A stretch of DNA of 64,000 bases from Acidobacteriota bacterium. Its GTDB lineage: Bacteria > Acidobacteriota > Vicinamibacteria > Vicinamibacterales > CAVVIG01. Under the pieces are notes generated by a model. The model was given only the letters and a program-made list of their open reading frames with translations. It was not told where the DNA came from and did no database searches. The stretch is taken from contig QHWB01000038.1 in the NCBI GenBank assembly GCA_003222395.1, positions 96,699 to 160,698 on the forward strand. Direction: 5' to 3'. This document shows, one piece after another, positions 8,618 to 16,806 of the stretch (positions are counted from its first letter, which is position 1; the number at the start of each line of letters is the position of its first letter). A program made the position numbers and the translations under genes.

Positions 8618-9877
8618 CTAGACGAACATGCCGAGCGGTTCGAAGCGGCCTTTCAGGATCGCCTCGGTCTGATCGCACCCGAGCCACTCGCGGATCGCGG
8701 TCGCGTAGACGCGTCTGAAATCGGTCGTCATCTTCAGGTTGCCGTCGTCGAGATCGGTGAGGCTCGGCGGCGTTCCGTAGAAGCCGCCCTTGACGCCTTT
8801 GCCGATCACGAACATCGGCGTCGCCGTGCCGTGATCCGTTCCAAGGCTTCCGTTCTCTTCGACGCGACGTCCGAACTCCGTGAAGATCATCACGGCGACT
8901 TCGTCCGCGTGCCCGATGCGTCTGAGGTCCTCGATGAAGCCGCGGACGGCGTCGGCCGTATACATCAGCAGGCGGCTGTGCAGATCCGCCTGCTGCACGT
9001 GCGTATCGAACGAGTTGCCCTGATACGTCACGTAGTACAGCCGCGTCGCCATCCCCGCGGCGATGAGCGCCGCGACGCGCCGGAGGTTGCCGCCGAGGCC
9101 GCCGCCCTGGCCGTAGTCCACCGACGTCTGATAGGCGGCTGTCGTCTGCCGAACGAAGTCGGAGCTGTCGGTGGCGTTCTCGGCCGTCGACTTCAGAAAT
9201 TCCAGCGTCGCGTTCGACGTCGTCACCGGGTGGCTCAGCCCCGCGAGCACTCGCTTCTCTTCGTCATTACCCTCACGACGGAAGCGCGCCGGATCGTCGA
9301 AGACGAGCGGTGAATGCCGCCCGCTTCGTACCGCGAGCGACTGCGACGTTCCCACGTCGACGATGACGTTGCGCGTGGACGGTGTGTAGCGCGCGTCGGC
9401 GAGCCGTCCGATCCATCCCAGCGTCTCGCCGCCGTTGGGCACGCCCGTATGCCAGAAGCCCATCGACGAAAAATGCGACAGGCTCGGATGATCGTAGCCG
9501 CAGCCGTGAACGACGGCGAGCGTGCCGTCTTTGTACAGTCGCTCGAACCCGACCATCGACGGGTGGAAGCCGAATCCGCCGGAAGCTTTGATCACGTCGC
9601 GCTCGGCGATGCCAAGCTTCGGCCTCGCGCGATAGTACGCCGGATCCGAATACGGCACGACCGTGTTCAGGCCGTCGTTGCCGCCGGACAGCTCGATGAC
9701 GACGAGAATCCGCTCGGGGTGTTTCTCGACGCTGGTGCCTTGGAGCGCCTCGGCGGCAAGGGCCGCCGACGTGCGGCTCAGCACGAGCGGCAATCCGGCG
9801 CCGATGCCGATGCCGTACAACCCGCGCGCGAGAAAATCGCGGCGCGAACACGAACAGCCCGAGTGTCTGCGCGACAT
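8618..9877 (-). CDS. DUF1501 secreted protein with Tat signal
   Basis: A 419-residue protein of the DUF1501 (sulfatase-like fold) family. The N-terminus has the twin-arginine motif SRRDFLARG followed by a hydrophobic core, so export is by Tat. Family hallmarks include ELSGGNDGLNTVVPY and the C-terminal FTEFGRRVEENGSLGTDHG. The ATG at 9877 has GAGGT just upstream; a GTG one codon earlier is possible. It lies downstream of a DUF1800 gene on the same strand, a pairing seen often in Acidobacteria, Planctomycetes and Bacteroidetes; the biochemical role of the pair is not established. Confidence 0.9.
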   Translation of the reverse strand: MSRRHSGCSCSRRDFLARGLYGIGIGAGLPLVLSRTSAALAAEALQGTSVEKHPERILVVIELSGGNDGLNTVVPYSDPAYYRARPKLGIAERDVIKASGGFGFHPSMVGFERLYKDGTLAVVHGCGYDHPSLSHFSSMGFWHTGVPNGGETLGWIGRLADARYTPSTRNVIVDVGTSQSLAVRSGRHSPLVFDDPARFRREGNDEEKRVLAGLSHPVTTSNATLEFLKSTAENATDSSDFVRQTTAAYQTSVDYGQGGGLGGNLRRVAALIAAGMATRLYYVTYQGNSFDTHVQQADLHSRLLMYTADAVRGFIEDLRRIGHADEVAVMIFTEFGRRVEENGSLGTDHGTATPMFVIGKGVKGGFYGTPPSLTDLDDGNLKMTTDFRRVYATAIREWLGCDQTEAILKGRFEPLGMFV

Positions 9878-9886
9878 CACGACCTC

Positions 9887-10007
9887 TTTCAGCTATCAGC
9901 TATCAGCTATCAGCTTTCAGCTTTCTGCTTTCTGCTTTCTGGTTTCTGCTTTCGCTTCATCGGTGTTGGCCGAGAGCTGATAGCTGATAGCTGATAGCTG
10001 ATAGCTG
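9887..10007. repeat. Facing heptamer repeat arrays (AGCTATC / GATAGCT)
   Basis: About four copies of a CAGCTATC/CAGCTTTC-type 7-mer run from 9887, followed by degenerate TTTCTGC units, and at 9974-10007 four GATAGCT copies run in the opposite sense. The two halves are complementary and could fold into a long hairpin between the DUF1800 and DUF1501 genes. The same heptamer appears at 29.75 kb. Confidence 0.8.
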
Positions 10008-10009
10008 GA

Positions 10010-11833
10010 TCATCCCATTTGATACTCAGGAGCGCTCAACACGAGATAGAGCAGCTCTCTCAGCGACTCTTCGAGCTTCCCGCCCGGCTGAATCGTGGAC
10101 GAGCCGAGTTTGCCGCGGAGGAACTCGACGAGCAGACCGCGCTCCCTGTCGCCGAGAGTCACCGACAGGAAGCGACGGACGAAATGATCGACGACCTTGT
10201 CGACGGTATCGGCGCCGGCCGCGCGGACCATCGCCGTCAGATCGATCTTCGCCGGGCTGCGCGGAATGAGCTTGGTCCGCTCGAAGGCGAGCAGGTTCCC
10301 TTTGTATCCGCCGTAGCGCGTGTTGTAGTCCTCGTCGCGGTCGACCATCATGTTCGACTCGGCCATCGTCTTCGGGTCCACGTCTTCCCTCGTCGCTTCG
10401 GTCATCGACAGCCCCTCGACGAACCGCTGTCCCACGCGCGCGTCAGTGGCGGACATCGCCCGATCGGGCGGGCGGAATCCTTTGACGTCGGGGAACAGCA
10501 CACTACGAAACAGGTTGCCGCGGTTCAGCAGCGTCGACGGCGTGATCCAGGTGCGGCCGCCGGCCCAGCCGGCGACGTTCGGCGGATCGAACAGCGACTG
10601 GCCGAGGCCGCTCGTCATACGCCCGAAATCGGGAATCGTCGGCACCTGGCCCAGCGACATCTTCCTGTACGTGGACACGACCAGGTGGACCGGACTCTTG
10701 ATCTGCGTCGCGAACGCCGACGGACTGTAGAAGTCTTTCGACAGGAAGATGCGCTTCAGCAGCGGCTTCATCTGGTAGCCGCTGTCGCGATACGTGCGGC
10801 CAAGGTCCGCCTTCACCGGGCCGGCGATCTCATCGCGCACGAAGAATCGATAGACCTTTGCCGCCACGAACTCCGCGGTGACCGGCTGCGCGAGGATGGC
10901 GTCGATGATGTCCTCGCCGTCGAAGGTTCCGGTCCGGCCGAGAAAGGTCTTCTGGCCGAAGTCGTGCTGATCGGCGTCGAACCTGAACGCGAGCACGTCG
11001 TTGGTCCAGCCGGTGAACGCGCGCGCGGCCTCGCGAACGTCGCGCTCCGTGTAGTTGCCGACGCCCATCGTGAACAGCTCGAGGAGCTCGCGGCCGAAGT
11101 TCTCGTTCGGGTGCTTCTTGACGTTCTCGCCGTTGTCGAGATACACGAGCATCGCCGGATCTTTCAGGATGCCGACGAGCAGATCGCGGAACGCTCCCGA
11201 CGCGCGCGCGCGCAGCATCTCGTTCTGCCGGATCATCATCCGGTAGTCGCGCACTTTGTTCTCGCCCGTCGCGAAGTGGCCGTGCCAGAAGAGCGTGAGC
11301 TTTTCCTCGAGCGGCCGCCGGGTGGAGAACATGCGATTCGCCCACCAGAGCCCGAGCCGCTGGGTTTCGATCGCGTTCGCGTACAGACCGTAGAAGAATT
11401 TGTCGACCACCGGCTGCAGCCGGCGTTGCGCGCCTTCCGGCAGGACCTTCTCGCCGAGGCCCACGCCGCGCTCGCGCGCGATTCGCACGGCCTCGGCCCG
11501 GCTCGGCGGGAACGGATCCATGCCGGGATCCCAGATGACCGATTCGTCGAACGGCTTCAGGTCGTTCGCGATCGACTCGTAGTCGACGAGCTCGTCGACG
11601 GCCTGCCGCGGCGTGAGCGCGGCCAGGCGCGCCACTTCGTCGGGCGCCGCGCCGAAACCGGCGCGCTCGATGAGATGCGCGGCGCGTTCGTAGCTCCAGT
11701 CGCTCGCGGCGATCGGCGACAGGTCGCCCGTCCAGTCCACGGGCCCGGCAGCCATGGCGTTGTCGGAGGGGACCGTTCGCGCCGTCGCGCACAGCGCGAC
11801 GACGAGCAAGGCAGTCATCGCCGGACGGCTCAT
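10010..11833 (-). CDS. DUF1800 family exported protein
   Basis: A 607-residue protein of the DUF1800 family. It begins with a signal peptide (MTALLVVALCATARTV), then AAHLIERAGFGAAPDEVARLA, the typical DUF1800 opening. Other hallmarks are WWANRMFSTRRPLEEKLTLFWHGHF, NENFGRELLELFTMGVGNYTE and ARAFTGWT. The start has GGGAGGA five bases upstream. It precedes the DUF1501 gene across a repeat-filled 132-base gap. The two are thought to act together in the envelope; the function is unknown. Confidence 0.9.
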   Translation of the reverse strand: MSRPAMTALLVVALCATARTVPSDNAMAAGPVDWTGDLSPIAASDWSYERAAHLIERAGFGAAPDEVARLAALTPRQAVDELVDYESIANDLKPFDESVIWDPGMDPFPPSRAEAVRIARERGVGLGEKVLPEGAQRRLQPVVDKFFYGLYANAIETQRLGLWWANRMFSTRRPLEEKLTLFWHGHFATGENKVRDYRMMIRQNEMLRARASGAFRDLLVGILKDPAMLVYLDNGENVKKHPNENFGRELLELFTMGVGNYTERDVREAARAFTGWTNDVLAFRFDADQHDFGQKTFLGRTGTFDGEDIIDAILAQPVTAEFVAAKVYRFFVRDEIAGPVKADLGRTYRDSGYQMKPLLKRIFLSKDFYSPSAFATQIKSPVHLVVSTYRKMSLGQVPTIPDFGRMTSGLGQSLFDPPNVAGWAGGRTWITPSTLLNRGNLFRSVLFPDVKGFRPPDRAMSATDARVGQRFVEGLSMTEATREDVDPKTMAESNMMVDRDEDYNTRYGGYKGNLLAFERTKLIPRSPAKIDLTAMVRAAGADTVDKVVDHFVRRFLSVTLGDRERGLLVEFLRGKLGSSTIQPGGKLEESLRELLYLVLSAPEYQMG

Positions 11834-11916
11834 CGCGTCCTCCCGGACCGGTTCACGCGGCTACGAAGAAATCCGCTGGGTGCGCGCCGCGAATTATACG
11901 AGACGTGGGCTGACGC

Positions 11917-12303
11917 CTACACCTGTTGGGCGGAGGCCGCTTCCAGCCAGCGCTCGGCATCCTCGCGATTTCGAAACACGCTCGCCTTGTACCTCGACCC
12001 TTCGGCGATCGCTGCATACATTCGGGCGATGCCAACGCGCGTCTGGCTGGCCGCGACGAACCCGACCGGCCCTCGGGGGCCGTGCGCAGCCACGATCGCC
12101 GCGATGTGGACGACGATCGCGACGACATCGTCGGGCGACGGGATCCAGGTGACGAGCCGCGCATCGTGCAGCGAGCCGTAGGACCACGCCCCGTCACGAA
12201 CCTGGCCGTCCAGCAGCGCGATCACGTCGGACAAGCCGACCGGATCGCGACCGACGATGGTGACGCGTTTGCGATCGTGTTCGATGTCGACGAAGTACGG
12301 CAT
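11917..12303 (-). CDS. SpoIIAA/STAS-like small protein
   Basis: A 128-residue soluble protein with alternating beta strands and helices, e.g. RKRVTIVGRDPVGLSDVIALLD and GPVGFVAASQTRVGIARMYA. This resembles the SpoIIAA-like (STAS fold) proteins often annotated as hypothetical. The spacing of a strand and a following helix in the C-terminal half (YKASVFRNREDAERWLEA) fits that fold closely. It follows the kinase-like gene by 54 bases on the same strand and precedes DUF1800 by 83, so it could be a small regulatory partner. No active residue can be assigned. Confidence 0.6.
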   Translation of the reverse strand: MPYFVDIEHDRKRVTIVGRDPVGLSDVIALLDGQVRDGAWSYGSLHDARLVTWIPSPDDVVAIVVHIAAIVAAHGPRGPVGFVAASQTRVGIARMYAAIAEGSRYKASVFRNREDAERWLEAASAQQV

Positions 12304-12357
12304 GCACTCAGTCGCCGGTCAAACTGTCCGTTCGCGAAGGTGCGTACGTCAAGCACG

Positions 12358-14025
12358 TTATGCCTCCGGCAGCCGGCCGACGCCGGCGAGGCGCCATTGG
12401 CCGTCGCCGTAGCGAAAGAAGACATCGATCGGCTTCTCCCACGATGGCAGCAGTGCACCGACGCCGCTCAATTGCACCTTCACGAATGCGCCGGCGCGGC
12501 GAGGCAGCCCGACCGGCGCCTCGATCCGGCTGGTCCTTCCAGACGTTTCGCCGATACGGTCGCTGGTCGCGGTCGCGTTGTCGAACCGGAACCACACGGC
12601 GCGGTAACCGCCCGGCGCCTTCGCGAAATCCGCATCGACGGCTGCGTTCCGGAACGTGAGCACTCCGTCGTCGTCGAGCGCCGGATCCACGATCGGATTG
12701 ATGGCCGTCAGGTAGGCGCGTCCGATCGCGTCGCGGCGTTCGGCGAGCGCCCGCGCCAGGAACGCTTCGGATTTCGGATCGCGGAAGTCGCCGGCGCGGA
12801 TTGCGGCGCGCAGCAGGTCGGTCTTCAGCGTCATGAGCTTCCGCGCCGCCCAGAACTTGTCGTCGGCGCGCGCGTGGAGGAACGCCTGGTTCGGCACGCG
12901 CGGCTTCCAGAGATCCGGATTGAAATTCGTGTTGTCGTCGGGCAGCCTCCCGATGGACGGCGCTTCGTAGAACTTCGTCGTATGCCATTTCGGAAACGAG
13001 AATCCGAACGACATCATCTGCCTGACCATGTCTCCCGGCTCGATCAGGTACTCGGACCCCTCCCAGAAGTCTGCCGGCGCGACGCCGGCGCTGCCGAGCG
13101 CCGATCCGAAGTCGAGGAGATGGTGGCGGACGAACGACCGGCCGTTCTCGGTGATCAGCGTGTCGAGCGAATTGATCGCCTTCGCGTCCGTGTGATTGAG
13201 CCAGGCGGCGAATACACCGTACGCACGCAGCTCGCGCCGGTGCTGGTGCGGGACGACGTCGTTGGGATCGTCCGGCCGCGTGTCGAAGAAGCGCATTCTT
13301 CCGATCGGCTTGCCCGGAAGCGCCTTGCTGGCCACGATGCGGTAGGCGCCGTCGGGTTCGCGATCGGCGCGCTCGAGCAGCGTGTCGAGGTCGTCGATCC
13401 GCATCGGGCGACGCGTTCCTCCCGGCGGCGTGAACTTCGCGCCGTCGGCGATGACGAGCTGATCGCGCCGCATGTAGGCGATGTGGTTCTCGGGCACGTG
13501 ATAACCGAGCGCCCACATCAACTTCGTCACCGCCACCTCGGTGCCCGTCGCCATTCCCCGATACCCGGGCGGATCGAACTTCAGGAACCACAGCTGCCCC
13601 TTCGTGTCCTTGATCGTGAAGCCCGGCGTGACGCCGTCGCTCTTGGACGAGGTGACCGTCCACGTGCCGGGCTCGGGCCCGGGCGTCGTGTCGGGTCCGA
13701 TGAACACGTCCTCGGGAGTCAGCGGTCGACGGCCCGCGCGGTTCGTGAACCAGCTCGAATCCGGAACCTCGCCGAGCGTGTTCACGTTCTGCGCGCGCGC
13801 ATCGCCCGCCGCGCTTCGCGCGAGCAGGTTCGTCGTCAGATCGACGATCAGGTCGACTTCCAGCGGCTTCATGCCCGACGCGTCCTCGGTGTCGCGCTCC
13901 TGCCAAATCGGGTCGTCCTCGTAGAAACGCGGCGACGCGGCTGAAGCGCCCATCGTCAGCGCGGCTGCAACGCCGAGCGCGCCGGCGACGATGACGGCGA
14001 GTCGTGATCGTTTCGTGGTGTTCAT
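12358..14025 (-). CDS. Exported protein with atypical-kinase-like motifs
   Basis: A 555-residue protein with a signal peptide (residues about 8-29). I do not know a named family, but the middle carries an ordered set of motifs like HipA/Fam20C/PI-kinase-type folds: Lys148 in LWFLKFDPP (beta-3 Lys), Glu162 in a following helix, NHTDAKAIN (Asp279, Asn284) like a catalytic loop, and HLLDFGSALG (Asp304) like a DFG metal site. The C-terminal ~90 residues look like a separate beta domain. The ATG at 14025 is preferred over one 27 bases upstream because AGGA lies five bases before it. It starts 43 bases after the carrier-barrel fusion gene and probably shares its transcript. If it is a kinase, it would work outside the cytoplasm. 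Confidence 0.55.
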   Translation of the reverse strand: MNTTKRSRLAVIVAGALGVAAALTMGASAASPRFYEDDPIWQERDTEDASGMKPLEVDLIVDLTTNLLARSAAGDARAQNVNTLGEVPDSSWFTNRAGRRPLTPEDVFIGPDTTPGPEPGTWTVTSSKSDGVTPGFTIKDTKGQLWFLKFDPPGYRGMATGTEVAVTKLMWALGYHVPENHIAYMRRDQLVIADGAKFTPPGGTRRPMRIDDLDTLLERADREPDGAYRIVASKALPGKPIGRMRFFDTRPDDPNDVVPHQHRRELRAYGVFAAWLNHTDAKAINSLDTLITENGRSFVRHHLLDFGSALGSAGVAPADFWEGSEYLIEPGDMVRQMMSFGFSFPKWHTTKFYEAPSIGRLPDDNTNFNPDLWKPRVPNQAFLHARADDKFWAARKLMTLKTDLLRAAIRAGDFRDPKSEAFLARALAERRDAIGRAYLTAINPIVDPALDDDGVLTFRNAAVDADFAKAPGGYRAVWFRFDNATATSDRIGETSGRTSRIEAPVGLPRRAGAFVKVQLSGVGALLPSWEKPIDVFFRYGDGQWRLAGVGRLPEA

Positions 14026-14068
14026 AACAATCCTTTTGATGGCGGCGTTCATGAGAGCACGTCGTTCG

Positions 14069-16516
14069 TCAGAAGCTCGGGCTGAAGGAGAACGAGAGGC
14101 CCATGCCTTCGCGCGTGCGGGCGAGCTCGATCCGCGTGACGGTTCTGTTCAGCGTGTGCAGCGTGAGGCCGATCCCGTACGACTTCTTCAGGTCGTGCAG
14201 ATCGAGGTCGCTGAACCTGGCGGCGACCTTGCCGGCGTCGGCGAACAGCGCCATGTCGACGAACGGTCCTGCGGTCCAGCGGTACTCACCCGTGAACAGC
14301 AGCCGGTTGCGATCGCGGAAGCGCCACGTCGAATATCCGCGAAGCGTGTGGCTGCCTCCGAGATCCGGCATCAGGAAATACGGCACGTCGTTTCCGTTCG
14401 ACGTCTCAGTCGAAGACGTGGCGGCGCGAAGCGCGATCACCCAGTTCTCGCGCAGGAGCGGGATGAACTGATCGACCTCTGCGTCGACGCGACGGAAGCT
14501 GTCGCGGCCTCCGCTCTTCGTGTCGTGATGGTCGGACCAGTCGAGGCGATAGAATCCGCCGCGCCTGGTATAGGAAGGCGAAGTACGCCAGTCGAGCTCG
14601 GCGAAGAGGCGGCTCCGCCGGTACGTCGGGTTCGCGTCGGTCGCGTCGACGGCGAGCATGTCGACGCCGCCGCCGACCGCGACGAACGGCGCCGCCTGGA
14701 CGCGGACGGAGGCGCCGGCGGTCGCAGTGCGGTACGCGAAGTCGCCCCGGTGTCCGCTCGAATCGTTGCCGATGCCGTAGAACGGCACGTTCGGCGCGTC
14801 GAGCCAGTGACCGTACATCTGGATCGTGACGCGTTGGTTCGCGAACGCGGGCAGCGTGAACGACGCGTCTGCGACTTTGTAGTTCCTGATCGACCAGGCG
14901 GCGTGCGCGTCGAACCTGCCGGAGTCGGCAAAGCGCGCGCGATAGCCGGGACCAATGGCCAGCCCGCCGCCATCGAACGCGCTGCCAATGAATGCGTAGA
15001 TCGGGCGCTCGGCGAGGAATGCGTTCTCGACCATCAGAATCCGCCGTTCGCTCGCGGTCGGCTCGTATGGATGGAGATGCGTCGCCTTTTCGGCGCGCTC
15101 GGCAGCGAGCTGCGCTTCGCGCGTGCCCTGCGCCGTTGCGGGCGCCGCGAGCGCGAGCACGGTGACCGCTGCGGCGGCTGCGGCCGCCCGGCGCATCTCT
15201 ACGCGCGGCAACGCGAGACGCCGACAGGCGATCCGCGCGGCAATGGTCAGCCAGGCCAGCGTCAGCGCGACGTTGACGCCCGCGAACTGCGCAACGCTCA
15301 AATGCAGGATGGTGGTGCCGGAGTAGACCGCGGCCGCCGAGAGCACGTCGCCTCCGCGGACGAAGAACGTGTCGATGGCCTGCTTCGCCTTGTACTTCTC
15401 GTCTCGCGTGGTCGGCAGCCACAGCAGTTGGCGCGCGGTGTTCATGATCGAGTAATCCGTCGCGTTCTCGGCGGTCTTGATCCAGCGGACGAGCGAAAAT
15501 CCGGCGCCGGCCGCGATGATCGAGTAGCCGCCGAGCGCGATGAGCGGCAGCGCGAGCAGCACGCCCGCGAGCCCTCTGTGCTTGACGAGGCGCGAGGCCA
15601 CGAACGCCTGGAGCAGGAACGCCGTCACGTTGACCCAGAACTGATAGTCGCCGACGTACGCGCCGATGAAGGCCTGCCGGTTGAATGCCGGATCGAGCAG
15701 TGCCAGCTGTTTGACGTGATCGGTCAGCAGCCGTGAAATCAAGTACTCGCCGGTAGTGTTCACGACGTTGAGCAGAACGATCAGCGCGGCGATCATTCGC
15801 AGATAGCTGCTGCTCAACACGAGCCGGAAGCCGCCGGACGAAGACATGGACGGTTGCGGCGCGGAGCTGTGACGTGAATCACGTGCGTTGATCCACACAT
15901 ACAGCAGCACGCTCGCCGCCAGCAGCAGCGCCGAAAGCTGCAGGATGCTCTGCGGAGTGAAGCCCAGACGAAACAGGCGCGCCGATATGAACGACCCGAG
16001 CGGCGCGCCCGCCGTCATGCCGATCGCGATGATCGGGAACAGCCGACCGCCCGCTTCCTTGCTGTAGATGTCGTTGGCGAACGACCAGAACTGCGCGACG
16101 AGCGACATGTTGAAGATGCCGACCCAGATGAAGAACGCGACGCCGACGTACGGCACGCGTGCGGCGACCGCCGCCGCGAACAGCTCGATGCACACGACGA
16201 AGAACGTCGTGACGCCGACGAGCAGCCTGACGCGATCGACTCGCGACGCGAACCAGCCGTACATCGGCACGAATCCCATCAGCAGCAGCGCTTGTCCGGC
16301 TGCCGTATACGAGCGGACCTCGGCGCCGCCGCCGAGCAGGATCAGCGGCTCGCGCACGGTCTTGATGACGGAGTAGCAGACGAGCAGCACGAAGATGTTG
16401 ATCAGCATCAACACCGCCGTCGCGCCTTCGCCGGCACGGACGGCCGTGAAGAGCGACAGCGCACGATCCAGCGGCGACTTCTCGGAGCGGGTCGGGGTGA
16501 TGCGAAGTCCGGGCAT
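14069..16516 (-). CDS. ATP/ADP-translocase-like carrier fused to Omp85-like beta-barrel
   Basis: One uninterrupted 815-codon frame. Residues about 20-430 are a 12-helix carrier resembling the NTT/TlcA nucleotide transporters (MFS-related), with the typical FWSFANDIYSKEAGGRLFPI segment. Residues 441-464 (MRR, an alanine/valine run, then ATAQG) look like a complete signal peptide with a cleavage site. The rest (about 470-815) is an outer-membrane barrel of the surface-antigen/Omp85 type, with LRGYSTWRFRDRNRLLFTGEY near the C-terminus and a final Phe. The start has AGGAG eight bases upstream. Met441 (base 15196) could also be an internal start for a free barrel, but its ribosome site is poor. 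It lies between a kinase gene and a kinase-like gene on the same strand. Confidence 0.75.
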   Translation of the reverse strand: MPGLRITPTRSEKSPLDRALSLFTAVRAGEGATAVLMLINIFVLLVCYSVIKTVREPLILLGGGAEVRSYTAAGQALLLMGFVPMYGWFASRVDRVRLLVGVTTFFVVCIELFAAAVAARVPYVGVAFFIWVGIFNMSLVAQFWSFANDIYSKEAGGRLFPIIAIGMTAGAPLGSFISARLFRLGFTPQSILQLSALLLAASVLLYVWINARDSRHSSAPQPSMSSSGGFRLVLSSSYLRMIAALIVLLNVVNTTGEYLISRLLTDHVKQLALLDPAFNRQAFIGAYVGDYQFWVNVTAFLLQAFVASRLVKHRGLAGVLLALPLIALGGYSIIAAGAGFSLVRWIKTAENATDYSIMNTARQLLWLPTTRDEKYKAKQAIDTFFVRGGDVLSAAAVYSGTTILHLSVAQFAGVNVALTLAWLTIAARIACRRLALPRVEMRRAAAAAAAVTVLALAAPATAQGTREAQLAAERAEKATHLHPYEPTASERRILMVENAFLAERPIYAFIGSAFDGGGLAIGPGYRARFADSGRFDAHAAWSIRNYKVADASFTLPAFANQRVTIQMYGHWLDAPNVPFYGIGNDSSGHRGDFAYRTATAGASVRVQAAPFVAVGGGVDMLAVDATDANPTYRRSRLFAELDWRTSPSYTRRGGFYRLDWSDHHDTKSGGRDSFRRVDAEVDQFIPLLRENWVIALRAATSSTETSNGNDVPYFLMPDLGGSHTLRGYSTWRFRDRNRLLFTGEYRWTAGPFVDMALFADAGKVAARFSDLDLHDLKKSYGIGLTLHTLNRTVTRIELARTREGMGLSFSFSPSF

Positions 16517-16624
16517 TCTGGTCTCTCCTCGGACCGGTAACGCGCCAAGCGCGGCGAAACCCCGCAATCGGCACGCCTCGCTCGGCTGAAAGCCTCGCGC
16601 TACTGGGTGAGCGATGTGACGTTG

Positions 16625-16806
16625 GTAGCGCGAGCCTTTCAGGCGAGCGCGGCGACCCGCGTAGCGCGCGCCTTTCAGGCGAGCGTGGCGACCCGCCGCG
16701 TAGCGCGAGCCTTTCAGGCGAGCGTGGCGACCCGCCGCGTAGCGCGAGCCTTTCAGGCGAGCGTGGCGACCCGCGTAGCGCGAGCCTTTCAGGCGAGCGT
16801 GGCGAC
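16625..16806. repeat. Five tandem copies of a 36/39-bp repeat
   Basis: Copies begin at 16625, 16661, 16700, 16739 and 16775, each starting GTAGCGCG and containing the small palindrome GCCTTTCAGGC. Units are 36 or 39 bases, differing by one CGC. A partial inverted copy lies at about 16579-16599. The last copy overlaps the 3' end of the kinase gene and supplies its stop codon. The array fills the space between the kinase and the carrier-barrel gene. Confidence 0.92.

Noticed and set aside
10019..12181. A 720-codon plus-strand frame over DUF1800
   Set aside because: Charged low-complexity translation without motifs; DUF1800 on the other strand is unmistakable.
16607..16806. CRISPR array at the 36/39-bp repeats
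   Set aside because: Units are directly adjacent with no unique spacers and no cas genes nearby.
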